From assembly GCF_910596095.1 (NCBI RefSeq), contig NC_056539.1, positions 23,489,001 through 23,553,000 on the forward strand: a stretch of DNA of 64,000 nt. Reading direction: 5' to 3'. The notes below the pieces were generated by a model. That model saw only the letters and a list, made by a program, of their open reading frames with translations. It did no database searches and was not told the origin of the DNA. This DNA comes from Thunnus maccoyii (taxonomy: Eukaryota > Chordata > Actinopteri > Scombriformes > Scombridae). This document shows positions 49,001 to 59,453 of the stretch, one piece after another (position 1 is the stretch's first letter; the number at the start of each line of letters is the position of its first letter). The position numbers and the translations under genes were made by a program.

Positions 49001-51594
49001 TCTTATCCGCCTCAAGGAGAAAGAGCTGAGGTGTCTGGAGTGGAGTTTAATGGCCCAGAAGACCCAAGAAGCAGCAGGAGCATTCATCCCAGAAAGCCTC
49101 CGAGAGGAGATGGAGGATCGGAAGACTGAACAACAGGTAGGAATGACTCTTACAGGGGCAACTCTGACTTTTTTTTTTTTCTTTTACATTATCAAATAAT
49201 TCAAAGTCAAGGTGAAATGAGCAAGAGGGAGCAGGACGTTGGTCTATTGTGACAGACCCGATTCAAATCTGGGTGTCCCACATGGGAAATCACACATCTA
49301 CCAAAGCAGAATCCCTCCAGGCCAAGAGGGATATTTTGGTTCCACAAGGTCTTCTGCTGGGCTGTCCTGTCGCTGCAGCACAGATTTGTACCGCACCTCT
49401 GTCATTGTCAGAGGAGAAAGAACTGACAGGAAGCTACTTAACACAGCTTTCTGTATGCGTAGAGCTGTATGCAATGTCTCAGACAGGTCATCGGGGACGT
49501 GAGCCGCATTTGCGAAAGCCATGCCTCAAGTGAGTGTTGTCTTACTCGCTCACTGATCTCTACAGACATTATCTTGTTACTGTTGCTAATTCAACCAAAC
49601 TTACAATGGCTTCCCATCCGGCTTAATGAATGTTATTCTGTTCTTTTCCAATCTTTAGTTCAGGAAAAAAAAAAATTCTGCCACACAAAAGTGATTTTTT
49701 TCTGGCTTTTCTTTAATCTTTGCTTTGTTGTAAAATATTAATTTAATCAGATTAAATTAAACAATTAAAGGTTGTGTGCTTGCTTCAGAGGGTCTCAAGC
49801 TGAAAAGGTTGTGACTTTAGATTAATGACAGTGTATATAATCTTCTTTAATAGATAGACTAGAATGGGAAGGGGTGTTTTTTTGGGGAGCTTTAAAGATC
49901 ATCCTAATTGAATGTTGTGTTTCAGAGGCTCTGTGAGAATGCAGCTGAACTTTGTGCTGACGGAGACATCGCTGGTCTTCGGGGCAGACCCATTCTGAAA
50001 GAGCTGCAGGCCGTCCTGCAAAGGTGAGACGTTGTCTTGTCCTCATAAAAGGAAATGATTCATGTTTAATATATTTAATCATTTACAGGAAGTGCATCTG
50101 TGTGCGTTAAAGCGTGGCACCGAAACTGCAAAAAATAGGAGCTGATTCTCTTTCTCTAACGGACAGGTTTACAACTTTTCAAGTAATAGTCAGTTGCACA
50201 AATGAACATTGAAATAGATTTTTCTTGCCTCCTTCTGTGCAAAAATGTTTTTAAAAGTTTTAAAAGCTAATATGAAGCTTCAGTCATCCAAATTGGTCAA
50301 ATCAAGTATATATCTTTCAACATTACAGTCTTCTTAGTGCCAAAGTCCCTCTTTTCATTACTATACTTCCACGTCAGCTCAACAGGGAAACACTGTCTGA
50401 ACAAAAACCAAGAGGGAATTTGATGCTAAAAAAGACTGTAAATGTGGCAGATACCCACTTGATATGACTAACTCAGTCTGCTGAAGCCTCATATAAGCTA
50501 CAGATCAACTTTTAAATGCATTTTTGCACAAAATGACTGTGTGGACACACTGTGGATTTTAGCCCCCATCACTTACATTTAAAGCACATTTGAAGGGGAT
50601 CTTTTAATAGCCAGTATGAACAGGAGGAATGATTACAGCAAGGAAAAACCTCTTTCAGTGTTCATATGGACACCTGACTGTTGTTTTAAGACAGACTTGA
50701 AAGACTGTGATCCTATCCTTTTAGACACCCTGAATAAAAGTATCTATGAAATTGCTAATATATTAACATTTATGAATCTGTAAACAAGAGTTGAATGTAA
50801 CATCACTGGTGAAAACAAGTAACCTAACGGTCGTCAGCGTAGGAAATGTATCCCTCAGGCATTTGTTCCTTGGTTTCGATCTGTTGCTAAGAAACAATAT
50901 CAGCAGAAACGCAGACTTTGGACATAAAGGGCTTCTAGTTCTTTATATCAGCTGCTTTAGAGAGCATCTTTTTTGTCTTCTGACCTCGAGTAGTGAATAC
51001 TTCTAGATAAAGCACCACTGTTGACACTCAAGATCACATTTTCCCTGAAGGGAAGGACACATCATACAAGATGTTTATGATTCTCATATATGAGTTCTGT
51101 GAGGAAACGTTTTTAGTTCCTTAAACAAAATTAACAGCTGGACACAATGACTCGGGACTGTTTCAACTGACCTTACAGTTTTGTTTTGTTTTGATGTTTT
51201 TTCTTTCAGGGAACAAGCCCTGAAAAAGAGGCTGGCTTTAGTCCAAGACTCATTGAGCACAGCTCTCACAGACAGCCCCTCTAACAGGAGGGACAATGAG
51301 GAGCAGATTGCTCGGCTCACACAAGCTCACAGGTAAATATTGATATTTATATTTGTCTGCATCCCCGACTGAAGCTATGCCGGTTTTGTAGTTTCAAACT
51401 AAATCTCGTTGGGTGTTTCTCATTACAGTAAGGCCTTGAGCTCGTACCGGCACATTCGCAGGAAGTACCGGGAGCAGGTGTGGAGGCTGGAGCAGAAAGT
51501 GGCAGCCATGATGGAGAGTCAACACGCCCAGAGTGGAGCACCGAAGGCTGCGGGGGAGGCCTTGGAGTGGAGGAGGGAAGAGACTGTTCTGTGA
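43084..51594 (+). CDS. ushbp1: ushbp1 (USH1C-binding protein 1, MCC family), complete, 14 coding exons
   Basis: Coding exons: 43084-43089, 44269-44471, 44632-44771, 45075-45238, 45470-45658, 45995-46254, 46895-47035, 47231-47319, 47468-47603, 47876-48110, 48978-49136, 49926-50023, 51210-51332, 51429-51594. All phases join to 702 aa (human 703, from memory). The product is mainly coiled coil. The best anchor is IERLKARNERLTAALERRKG...ALRYCEECEEAYSELLSLYD, parallel to human IEKLKCFNRLLSAVLQGYKG...ALQYSEHCEEAYRVLLAL. A Ser/Pro-rich linker (exon 6) and a C-terminal MCC-type coiled coil (AHSKALSSYRHIRRKYREQVWRLEQKV) follow. It ends in ETVL, a class I PDZ ligand; human USHBP1 binds harmonin PDZ domains. 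The first exon codes for only Met-Glu. Confidence 0.92.
43238..43503. repeat. Tandem repeat, about 90-bp unit x 3, in ushbp1 intron 1
   Basis: Three head-to-tail units start at about 43238, 43328 and 43417. Each contains a variant of acacatgatctacaaactgg, gaatttatagcttctagttt, tcataactgtttt and aaattagcagatgga. Units differ at many positions, so the array is old. Confidence 0.85.
48235..48345. repeat. Dispersed repeat ('aaccagg...aagggagacctggcc')
   Basis: The segment tttccttatttaaccagg ... tcaagggagacctggccatg resembles a short repeat often seen in fish introns, probably a retroelement tail. It lies in the ushbp1 intron after exon 10. The identification is from memory. Confidence 0.5.
48387..48569. 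mobile_element. Short TTAA-flanked miniature element
   Basis: TTAA lies at 48387-48390 and 48566-48569. The interior shares gtctttatgctaagctaagc and atgagagtggtatcgatctt with the element at 23423-23874, and the right end ...atcaaactattcctTTAA matches as well. It is an internally deleted copy. Confidence 0.75.
50157..50725. mobile_element. Miniature element related to 41049-41719, in ushbp1 intron 12
   Basis: It shows near-identical blocks to the 41049 element (for example ctccttctgtgcaaaaatg, gctaatatgaagcttcagt, ttgatgctaaaaaagactg) in the same order. Part of the left arm is deleted. The flanking TTAA has decayed (ctaac at the left, ttttag at the right). Confidence 0.75.
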
Positions 51595-51951
51595 TCCACT
51601 GATTCTTCAAACGGAGACTCAGTCATCCTCATAGCCAAATCTTATCCACATCAACAAGAATGTACAAATCTGTTGTATGTATTTTTATTATTTGTCAAGT
51701 CCTTGCACCATACAGATATAAGCCTCATCACTGCTGCAATCTGTTTTTTATTAAATACTTGTATTTGTAGGTAGTTTTCTGGTCTTGTAAAGACATATCA
51801 ATCAATCTATATGTCTGTCCATTCATCAATGCGATACACAGCTTTCTATCAGGTATTCATTGGCTCTTGAGAGGTATATATAAAACATATAAGGCAGAAG
51901 AACATGGAAAGCACTGTCATTTCTGCCTTTTCAATGCTTGTGAGCGTTTTC

Positions 51952-51957
51952 AATAAA
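51952..51957 (+). terminator. ushbp1: ushbp1 polyadenylation signal
   Basis: AATAAA lies 358 bp after the ushbp1 stop codon. An ATTAAA variant occurs about 200 bp earlier (about 51750). Confidence 0.5.
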
Positions 51958-53569
51958 CTGAACAGGATTCCAAAGCTTAACTTGTTTAACAGCTACTCAC
52001 ACATCACAAGACACATTCCTTGTTTCAGAGAAACAGCTGTCATGCAGTCATGAATGTATAAGGCCGATTCAAGGTCTGAACCCACTGAAGACCTCGGGAC
52101 TGACCTCGAGAGTGCACATGTCCTTTTTCCCGTATGAGCTGACTCTATAAAGCCACTCCCGACCGTGCTGTCGTGACAATGCGCCGAGAAAGGGGGATGG
52201 GGCCTGGACAATGGCTGACGTGCGCACAAAATGTATGGTCAGCCTGTTTGTCTTCTTTGTATGTTACTAGTTCTCTCTATCTTCCTTTTCTTCTCTAATT
52301 TCCACTTCTGCTAAAGGATCAGTTTAACTGAATGACAAAAACACATTTTCTCACTTATTTCTGGTGGTCTCTAACTATGCAGATAGTTTTGGTTTAGAGA
52401 TATCTATATCTTAGATTTTTGCCACCACCACAATACACAGGGTGACTTGCTCTTTCATTATGATGAACATGGCCACTGTAGGTTATTTTGATCAATCCTC
52501 AAACTGTATGGTGCTGTAAATATGATTTAGCACCACAAATGTGCTCTTATTTGAGAGGTAGAGCATACAGTGTCCCACTGTGTTAGCAAATTACATTAAA
52601 AACAAATTAAATTTAATATTTGTCACCTGTTTTGAAAGATTTACAACTTCATTAGGAACATATGGTCTTGAGACTGAGTGCCATAGACAGAGAAGGGAAG
52701 TCAGAAAGTATTAAAAATGACAAGCCTCCGGCAACCTGGAGGCAAATTATACTCAGATTCTCTGGAGTTTAACTAAAGCCTTTCTGGGACAATTTAAATG
52801 CAACCATAAAACAGATTACGAGATATGCAGTTCCAACACTGAGCAGGCTACAGAAGAACAGAACAGACACCTGGCAAAAACTTTGCTTTGAGCCAGGACA
52901 TAAACTACAAGAAACTGGCATAAAGATGATCTTTCAGGAAAAGATTAATGGCTTGATATTGTACATTGTGAGAGTTAAAGGATATATTTTTGACAGAAAT
53001 TGGAAAAAGTGGATTATTTACATAAAACAAGATGCCAAAACTCATGCCATAACTCAAAACTATAATGTATATAGATGTCTGAGTTGTCTATTGACAACTT
53101 TCACATGTTTCACACGTTGCATTTGTGCTACTGTCACATGTTGTTATTTCCACATTTGACCCTCACCCCTAAAAAAACAAAGTATACTGTATAAAAAACA
53201 AAAGTATTAAGACTTAAACACATTTGGATTTGTTGCCAGTGAGAAAACTGTAGAATAATACCAAAACCATCCTATTTCCTTTAAATGCTCTGAGCGTCAT
53301 AAACTAAATTTGTTTCAACTTGATTTCACTGATGCAGAAATTTCAGAGAAAGAAATCTTTAAAACCTTAGTAAATAAATACAAAACTGTCATCATATATA
53401 CCACAAGAGGTATGAGACGAAATTTGTAATTTGGGTGCACTGACGTGTTAAAACATATTATCTCTCCCCTCATTACTTTTATTTTTTCCTCTCATACTTC
53501 CATTTCTCTGCCTTCATGTCCTCTTACTCCATCTTCTCCTCTCACTCATCTCTCAGTCATCTCCGTCCC

Positions 53570-53850
53570 CTCCCACCTCCCCTCCAGCCAACCCTGTGCC
53601 CTGACCTTCCCAAACCGGTCAGCTGCAGCTGTGACCGGCGGTCAGGAGGTTAAGGCAAAGGTTGTGTGTCACACCCACAGGGTCACAGCAATGCCTAGCT
53701 GTTGTGTTAGCTTGTGAATGGAGGGTTCAGAGTGCCAGACGAGGTGGCAAGCCCCTGACGCCCTGACTCTTGCCTGAGCTTGCCCTTTCCCGAGCAGAGG
53801 TCAGCGGAGAGGGCCTGCCCTTCCCACTCCCCCCATACCTCCAGGTCACC
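53570..53850. promoter_or_regulatory. Candidate regulatory island with clustered nuclear-receptor half-sites
   Basis: In a GC-richer patch there are several GGTCA/TGACC half-sites: TGACC (53602-53606), GGTCA (53617-53621), the everted pair TGACC-GGC-GGTCA (53632-53644), a DR1-like AGGTTAAGGCAAAGGTT just after it, GGGTCA near 53680 and AGGTCA near 53800. It does not look like a mobile element. Function is inferred. Confidence 0.35.
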
Positions 53851-54959
53851 ATCACTATTGTTGTAATAGCTGCCATTAGAGCAGATGATACAATTATCAT
53901 TCCATTTTATGTTCCTTCTCTCTAAGATCTATGTTAAGCTCCTGAGTTCATCAAAGCTTTTTTTGGACTACATGATTGTTGTAACCTCTGGGTGACTTTT
54001 GTATCAAAGAGGCCACATGATGCTGAAATGTCACACAGAAAGGAAAAAAGGTATTTGCCTTTTATCATGAATCGCTCACTATATGTGCATCCATATGATT
54101 ATTACAGCCTCAGGTTTGTGGTTGTATGATCATGACTCATGATTTTAACAGTGTGACTGGGGTCATGTTAAGAAGTCTCCAGCGGCAGAAAAAGTATTCA
54201 GTTCAATTCAATAAAACTTTATGTATCCCTGTTAGGGGAATTGTGTGCCGCAGCTCGCCACCGAGATCAACAGACACACACACAATTGATAGGAAAAATC
54301 GAATACATAATGTTAAACAAAGTTGAACACAAAGTTAATACCAAAAACCTAAACAACAATCTAAAAAAGATAGAGTATCTCAAAGTATTAAGTTGCAATA
54401 CCACATTTAAAAAACATTTAATTGCAGGTAAAAAGTGCTGGATTTAACATGTTATCTAAGTATTATTAGTAAAAAGTAGATCATATTAAACTATGGACAC
54501 CTTGTTTCTTTTTTTTTTAAAAAGCAAAAACAAAATGACAAATTCTCCAAAAATTACAAATACTTAAAAAACGTACATAAAAATAAGTCATACAGACACA
54601 GCATATATGCCACAAATAAAGAAGAAGGAAAAAAAGATGAAATAAAAGATGAATAAAAATTAAAAAGTGAATACATATGCATATAGTGTATGAGAAGCAG
54701 TCATACTTTTCAATATATGCTGGGACTCACTGTTAAATAAAAAATGATCAATGTATAGTAAGACACTTGTGTCTGTATGTACTTTACAGATTTGCACTTT
54801 GGCTAAATCCATATCAAACAACAAAAACATTTTTTTTCCATTAAACATAATTTTTGTTCTTTAGCAAAATGTACCTAATGATGCCTTAATGTTTAAGTAG
54901 CTTTTTTTGTTGTTGTTGTTGTACTGTAGTTGGTCAGAGGTCATTTTATTTATATTAAA

Positions 54960-55195
54960 ATTTGACTTTATATATACTGTTTGGTTGTTTAATCTATAAC
55001 AATATTATATATCATAGTTTTGGATCTCGTGTGTTTTGTATGTAAAATCGTAATTTGTAAAGAAACCTGTGACAATAGCTGTCAGATAAATATAGTAGAG
55101 TAGAAGTATTAAGCATAGCATGAAAATGAAATACTCAAGTGAAGTACATGTACTTTAAAATTGTACATAAGTAGTATTAGAGTGACATGCCACCA
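54960..55195. repeat. 3' fragment of the CAGTGGTGG hAT miniature family
   Basis: The end agctgtcagataaatatagt ... tgaagtacatgtacttt ... catgccaccactg matches the right arm of the elements at 5565-6412 and 34526-35346. The left part is missing. Confidence 0.65.
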
Positions 55196-55479
55196 CTGGA
55201 ACTCACTGCTGCAGTTTTTTTAAAACAGCGTTTAAACAAATATTCCTCAAACGTACTTCAAATGTTCTGTGTTGAGTTGATAAAACTTTGCTTTAACCTT
55301 GATCCAACATGAAACGCCTAATCTAATCTCGCTCTTGATAAAGTTATTGTAGTCCGTGATGAATTATGAAATGGAAATACAGTTTTGTAAAGTGCACTAA
55401 TGAATAAGTGAGATAAGTAAGTCAAACACAGCACATGAGAACAGACTGCTTGTGGTATTTAAATGGTCATTTTTGAAGG

Positions 55480-55682
55480 GTATAGTATAAAGGCGGCAAC
55501 AATCTCATCTGTTAACGTTTAAGCAGCGCATTTCTGGACACATTTCTACCCCCACATGTATCCTCCAGCCTGTGGATAGGGGAGTTTTTCAGTGCCTGGG
55601 AAAAATACTCAAACCATTATTAGACAACGACAGAAGCTGTCAATCAGTGTGGGGGGTGGACGCAATCACACACACAGATCTC

Positions 55683-55714
<32 letters not shown>

Positions 55715-56160
55715 GGGGGGGCAGTGACCCAGGGGTTTTAGGTCAACTCATTTACGCTGTGCGTCCGTTCCTCATTTTAATAAGTTGTCCCTCTGTAAGC
55801 TGTATAAAGAGATCACAGCCTGTGCCTTCATCCCTGCGCCCTTTCTTTCTCAAAGCCATTAGCTCACCTGTCACAACCACTCCATATCCCCGCTCATCTC
55901 CTCCTCCTCTCTATATCTCTCTATTCTCTACTCCATGCTCTGGGACGTTGCCACACTGACCTGACACCTCTCTCCTGAGCTCTTTGACACCAGTCGGCCA
56001 ATGGAGAGGTCAGGAGGATGGGGTGCTATTGGCATGGAGAACCGCGAAAGAGGTTTGACCTCAATCAAACGGCGTATCACATCCGCTTTGTGCTTTCACC
56101 CACTCAGATAATGACAGCAAATATCCTAGACCAACAGGACACCTCACCATCACCACCAGA
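55480..56160. promoter_or_regulatory. Candidate conserved non-coding island
   Basis: This less AT-rich patch includes a PBX/MEIS-like CTGTCAATCA (about 55637-55646), homeodomain-type ATTATTAG just upstream, a (CA) run, CCAAT (about 56000) and TTTGACCTCAATCAAAC (about 56055). The reading frames have no domain. Conservation cannot be judged from one sequence. Confidence 0.3.
55683..55711. repeat. (CA)n microsatellite
   Basis: A CA run of about 29 bp followed by a G-rich tract. Confidence 0.95.
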
Positions 56161-56819
56161 TAAAGAGTGAAGCCTTGTTATCATTGTCTGGTAAATCTGC
56201 ACAAGTCCAGTCGTGATTATTTACACTTAAGCTCTTACCAAAGGATAAATGCTTCAATAGGTTGAGAAAGCTGTTTGATGCCTGTAATGTATCATGTTGG
56301 ATCAATTTAAAAACACATGTGCTTCAAACACAATAAATACTTGCAGTTCCTGTAGCATGTTTCAACTATATTTAACTTTCTGTAGCCTGCTTTACTAGAT
56401 AACATTCAGACTGTAGACAAATGTAAGAAAAAACCTGAATAAATGAAGGGAGATATATGTTGAATGCAGATACTTTCATATAGGGCAGGACAGCTCACTG
56501 AGTAGTTTGATAAATATGATAAAATTATGTGAATTGTTCAATCGCCAGATCTCAACCCAGTTGAACAACTGTGAGAGATTTTGGACGTTTTAGACGATGT
56601 TCTCCACCATTATCACATCATGAAATAAGAGAACATCTCATGAGAGACAAGTCGTTCATCAATCCAGAGACTCAAAATTGTCACCCATCTGTAAAATGAC
56701 ATAAAGATAAAACAGGATAAACATGAAAGAGATTTTCACTGCTGGATTACTTCATACAACCATGAAATTCTTTACAGGCCTTTCAATAAATGGTACTTTA
56801 CTATATTTTTAACCTTTGA

Positions 56820-56945
56820 AATTTACTTTTTGTGCATTTTATGCCTTTATTAGAGAGTCTGACAGTAGAGAGATGAGAAATTAGGGGAGAGGGAGACATG
56901 CAACAAAGGTCCCCAGGCAGACCCGAACTGGGGATGTTGTGGTTC
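56820..56945 (-). repeat. tRNA-derived SINE copy, antisense
   Basis: The segment tgcctttattagagagtctg ... gacatgcaacaaaggtcccc ... cagacccgaactgggga is the reverse of the SINE at 25687-25790. The B-box-like part lies near 56925. Confidence 0.65.
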
Positions 56946-59264
56946 ATCAGCGCCTTAAAGGGGACGTATCATGCATATTTACATTCTGGAGATCTACTGG
57001 AATATCTTTGCATGATTTACAGTTCAGAAAACTCCTTATTTATCTTATACTGGCTCTTTATGCAGCCCCTTAGTTCAGCTTGTGTCTGAAACAGGCTGTT
57101 TTTAGCTCAAGTCTATTTAAGACCCCCCTCCCAATGAGCACACTCTGTTCTGACTGGTCTGGTTAGCTTCTGGAGGCTACGTAAACAGTAGTAGTTGGAT
57201 TTTGCTTCTTTTTCCCATTCTTTACTCGAAATAGAAACTTCTCAAATACATCCATACATGTTCGAACCTGAATCAGATCTGAAATATGACAACATGAACA
57301 ACCCACTGAACAACCTTAGCAACAAAGGCTACGGCCGTTTGTGGGAAAGAACAAACAATCTGACGTCATAACAAGGAGGAAATAGAGGTAATATTGCAAA
57401 CAAAGGTTCAGAGCAGGTTGAAGCCTGGGCTTTTGACTTTGACTTGATGTTAACATCAAGTTTTGGAAGTTTGACCATGTTTAACATAGACATTCAACAT
57501 CATAACAGTATAAAAATAACAGAAAATCCCAAAAAGCATTATATGTCCCCCTTAAAACCACGAGAGCACCTGAAATTCTTAGAAAAAAAAAAAAAAGTTT
57601 TTCCATCTTACAGACAGCCACTGTCTTCCTTTTTTTCTTTCCATTCCTTGCAGTAGTGTATGAAGATCGACTTGCAGAGACTTGAAGCTTGCATGAGACA
57701 GGTTTATATATTTTTTTATAACTGCAATAAATGTAATGTAACTGACAAAAATTAGAGAGGGCATGATGTTCTCTGTGATGGATTAACTACGTCAAACGTG
57801 TTTCAAGTTTCATATTTCAAGCTAACTCTTACACTGTACCAAGAAAAGTGGGAAATTAGTAGGAAAAACATATCTATAGATGTATGTTTTACTTTTTACT
57901 TAATGTAAAATATATGTAATTTGTTAGTAAATTAATTAAAACATTGCTCAATTAAACTAAATTATCTGAATCGAAATCTGGACAACTGTTCTATACCGTA
58001 TCTAACATGCTAAAGCTTTTTGGTTGTAGGGAAGGTGTTATTTAGTGTGAGCAGATCAGTGTTCAGACCATCCAAAACCTGCAGAGCAGATGAGCTAATG
58101 AGGTCACTTAGCTCGTCAGCTTGTGAGGTAGATTACAGCAATAAGGTGTTTAGAAGGGAAAGATGGCAGGGGGAGTGGCCTCGGCCCTAATCCTGTTATG
58201 GAATTTCAGTCGTCTTCACTGAGCTGATTAGGTTAATTTTGTGTCATCCTAAGCACCTTAGTTGACCTATAAGCAATGTCTGGCCAATAGTGGAGGGCAC
58301 AATCAGGGAGCAACAGATTGGACACAGATTTACATGAGACTGAAGTTGATGATTGAGAACACGATCAAATTGTTGTGGCTACAGAGAGCGTTAGGTTAAT
58401 GCCCTGTCTGAAAATGTCAGGATCCTTGGGTGGTTGAAAGCAAAGAAGTTCATCTTTCAAATGGACTGTCCACTGATGACATATTGACAACCTGTCGATG
58501 GTAATCATTTTAGATCTGAAGCGAAACATTACGCTAAATAGTCGGCTCACATTAGCCCCTTCAACCCCACAGATCTTTTGGCAGATCCAACATTACGAAT
58601 CCGTATTGTCTGTTCAAACCAACAGAACTTTTTCTTTTTCTTATTTTAAATTGTTGTGATGAATGTTTGTTCATGATGGTGACAAGAACACAAAACATAA
58701 AATTATGACCTTTATGGCCTTCCATACAAAACATACTGTGCACAAGAGACCTCAAATCTTTCACTTGATGCTCTGGTGCAGCCATTAATAATAACATCTG
58801 GATTTGAATATTACAACTTGGCAGCTTAGCATCTCCTTGGATAAAAGGTCAGAGTATACAACTGGAGTGTGTTGAACTTTGAAGGATGTAAGACAGTAAA
58901 CAAGGATGTGCTGCCTGATATTTGCAGATCACAGTCGATCGAGAAACATATGCTGAATGGTAACAACATTGTTTTTATAATTTATGTTCATTATATACAA
59001 AAAAAATGCATTTTCAACCAGCACTATCTTGTACCCCGATCAGATCAGAGTAGGCGATTCTTAAGGGTAACATTGGTAAACAATTAAAGTTGTACCAATC
59101 GATATCTTTAAAGTAATTATAGGTGAAATGACTACATGTACCTGCAATGATAAAACTGTAAAAAACAACAATTTGTGGTTTTTCAGAGAGTTGAGAACTG
59201 TTACATGCTGTAACTATTTCATGGAGGACAACAGTGATAGACTGTTGCTTTAATATTTACATCA

Positions 59265-59453
59265 TGTTACTCCTGAAATGACAAATTTGCATTTTTACAT
59301 TCATGAAATGAAACATACAACCTGTTAATAAGTGAGCTTTCGAGGTTTCGGTAGTTGTGTTTTTAGTTAGGCTAGCTGTTTCTCATTTTCACCTTACCCT
59401 TTCCCTGTTTCCAGTCTTTCTGCTTAGCTAAAACTGTGGAACTATTCCTTTAA
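59265..59453. repeat. TTAA-type miniature repeat copy
   Basis: It contains ggctagctgtttctcat, ttccagtctttctgcttag and the right end gaactattcctTTAA (59450-59453), as in the elements at 23423-23874 and 48387-48569. The left end is decayed. Confidence 0.65.
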
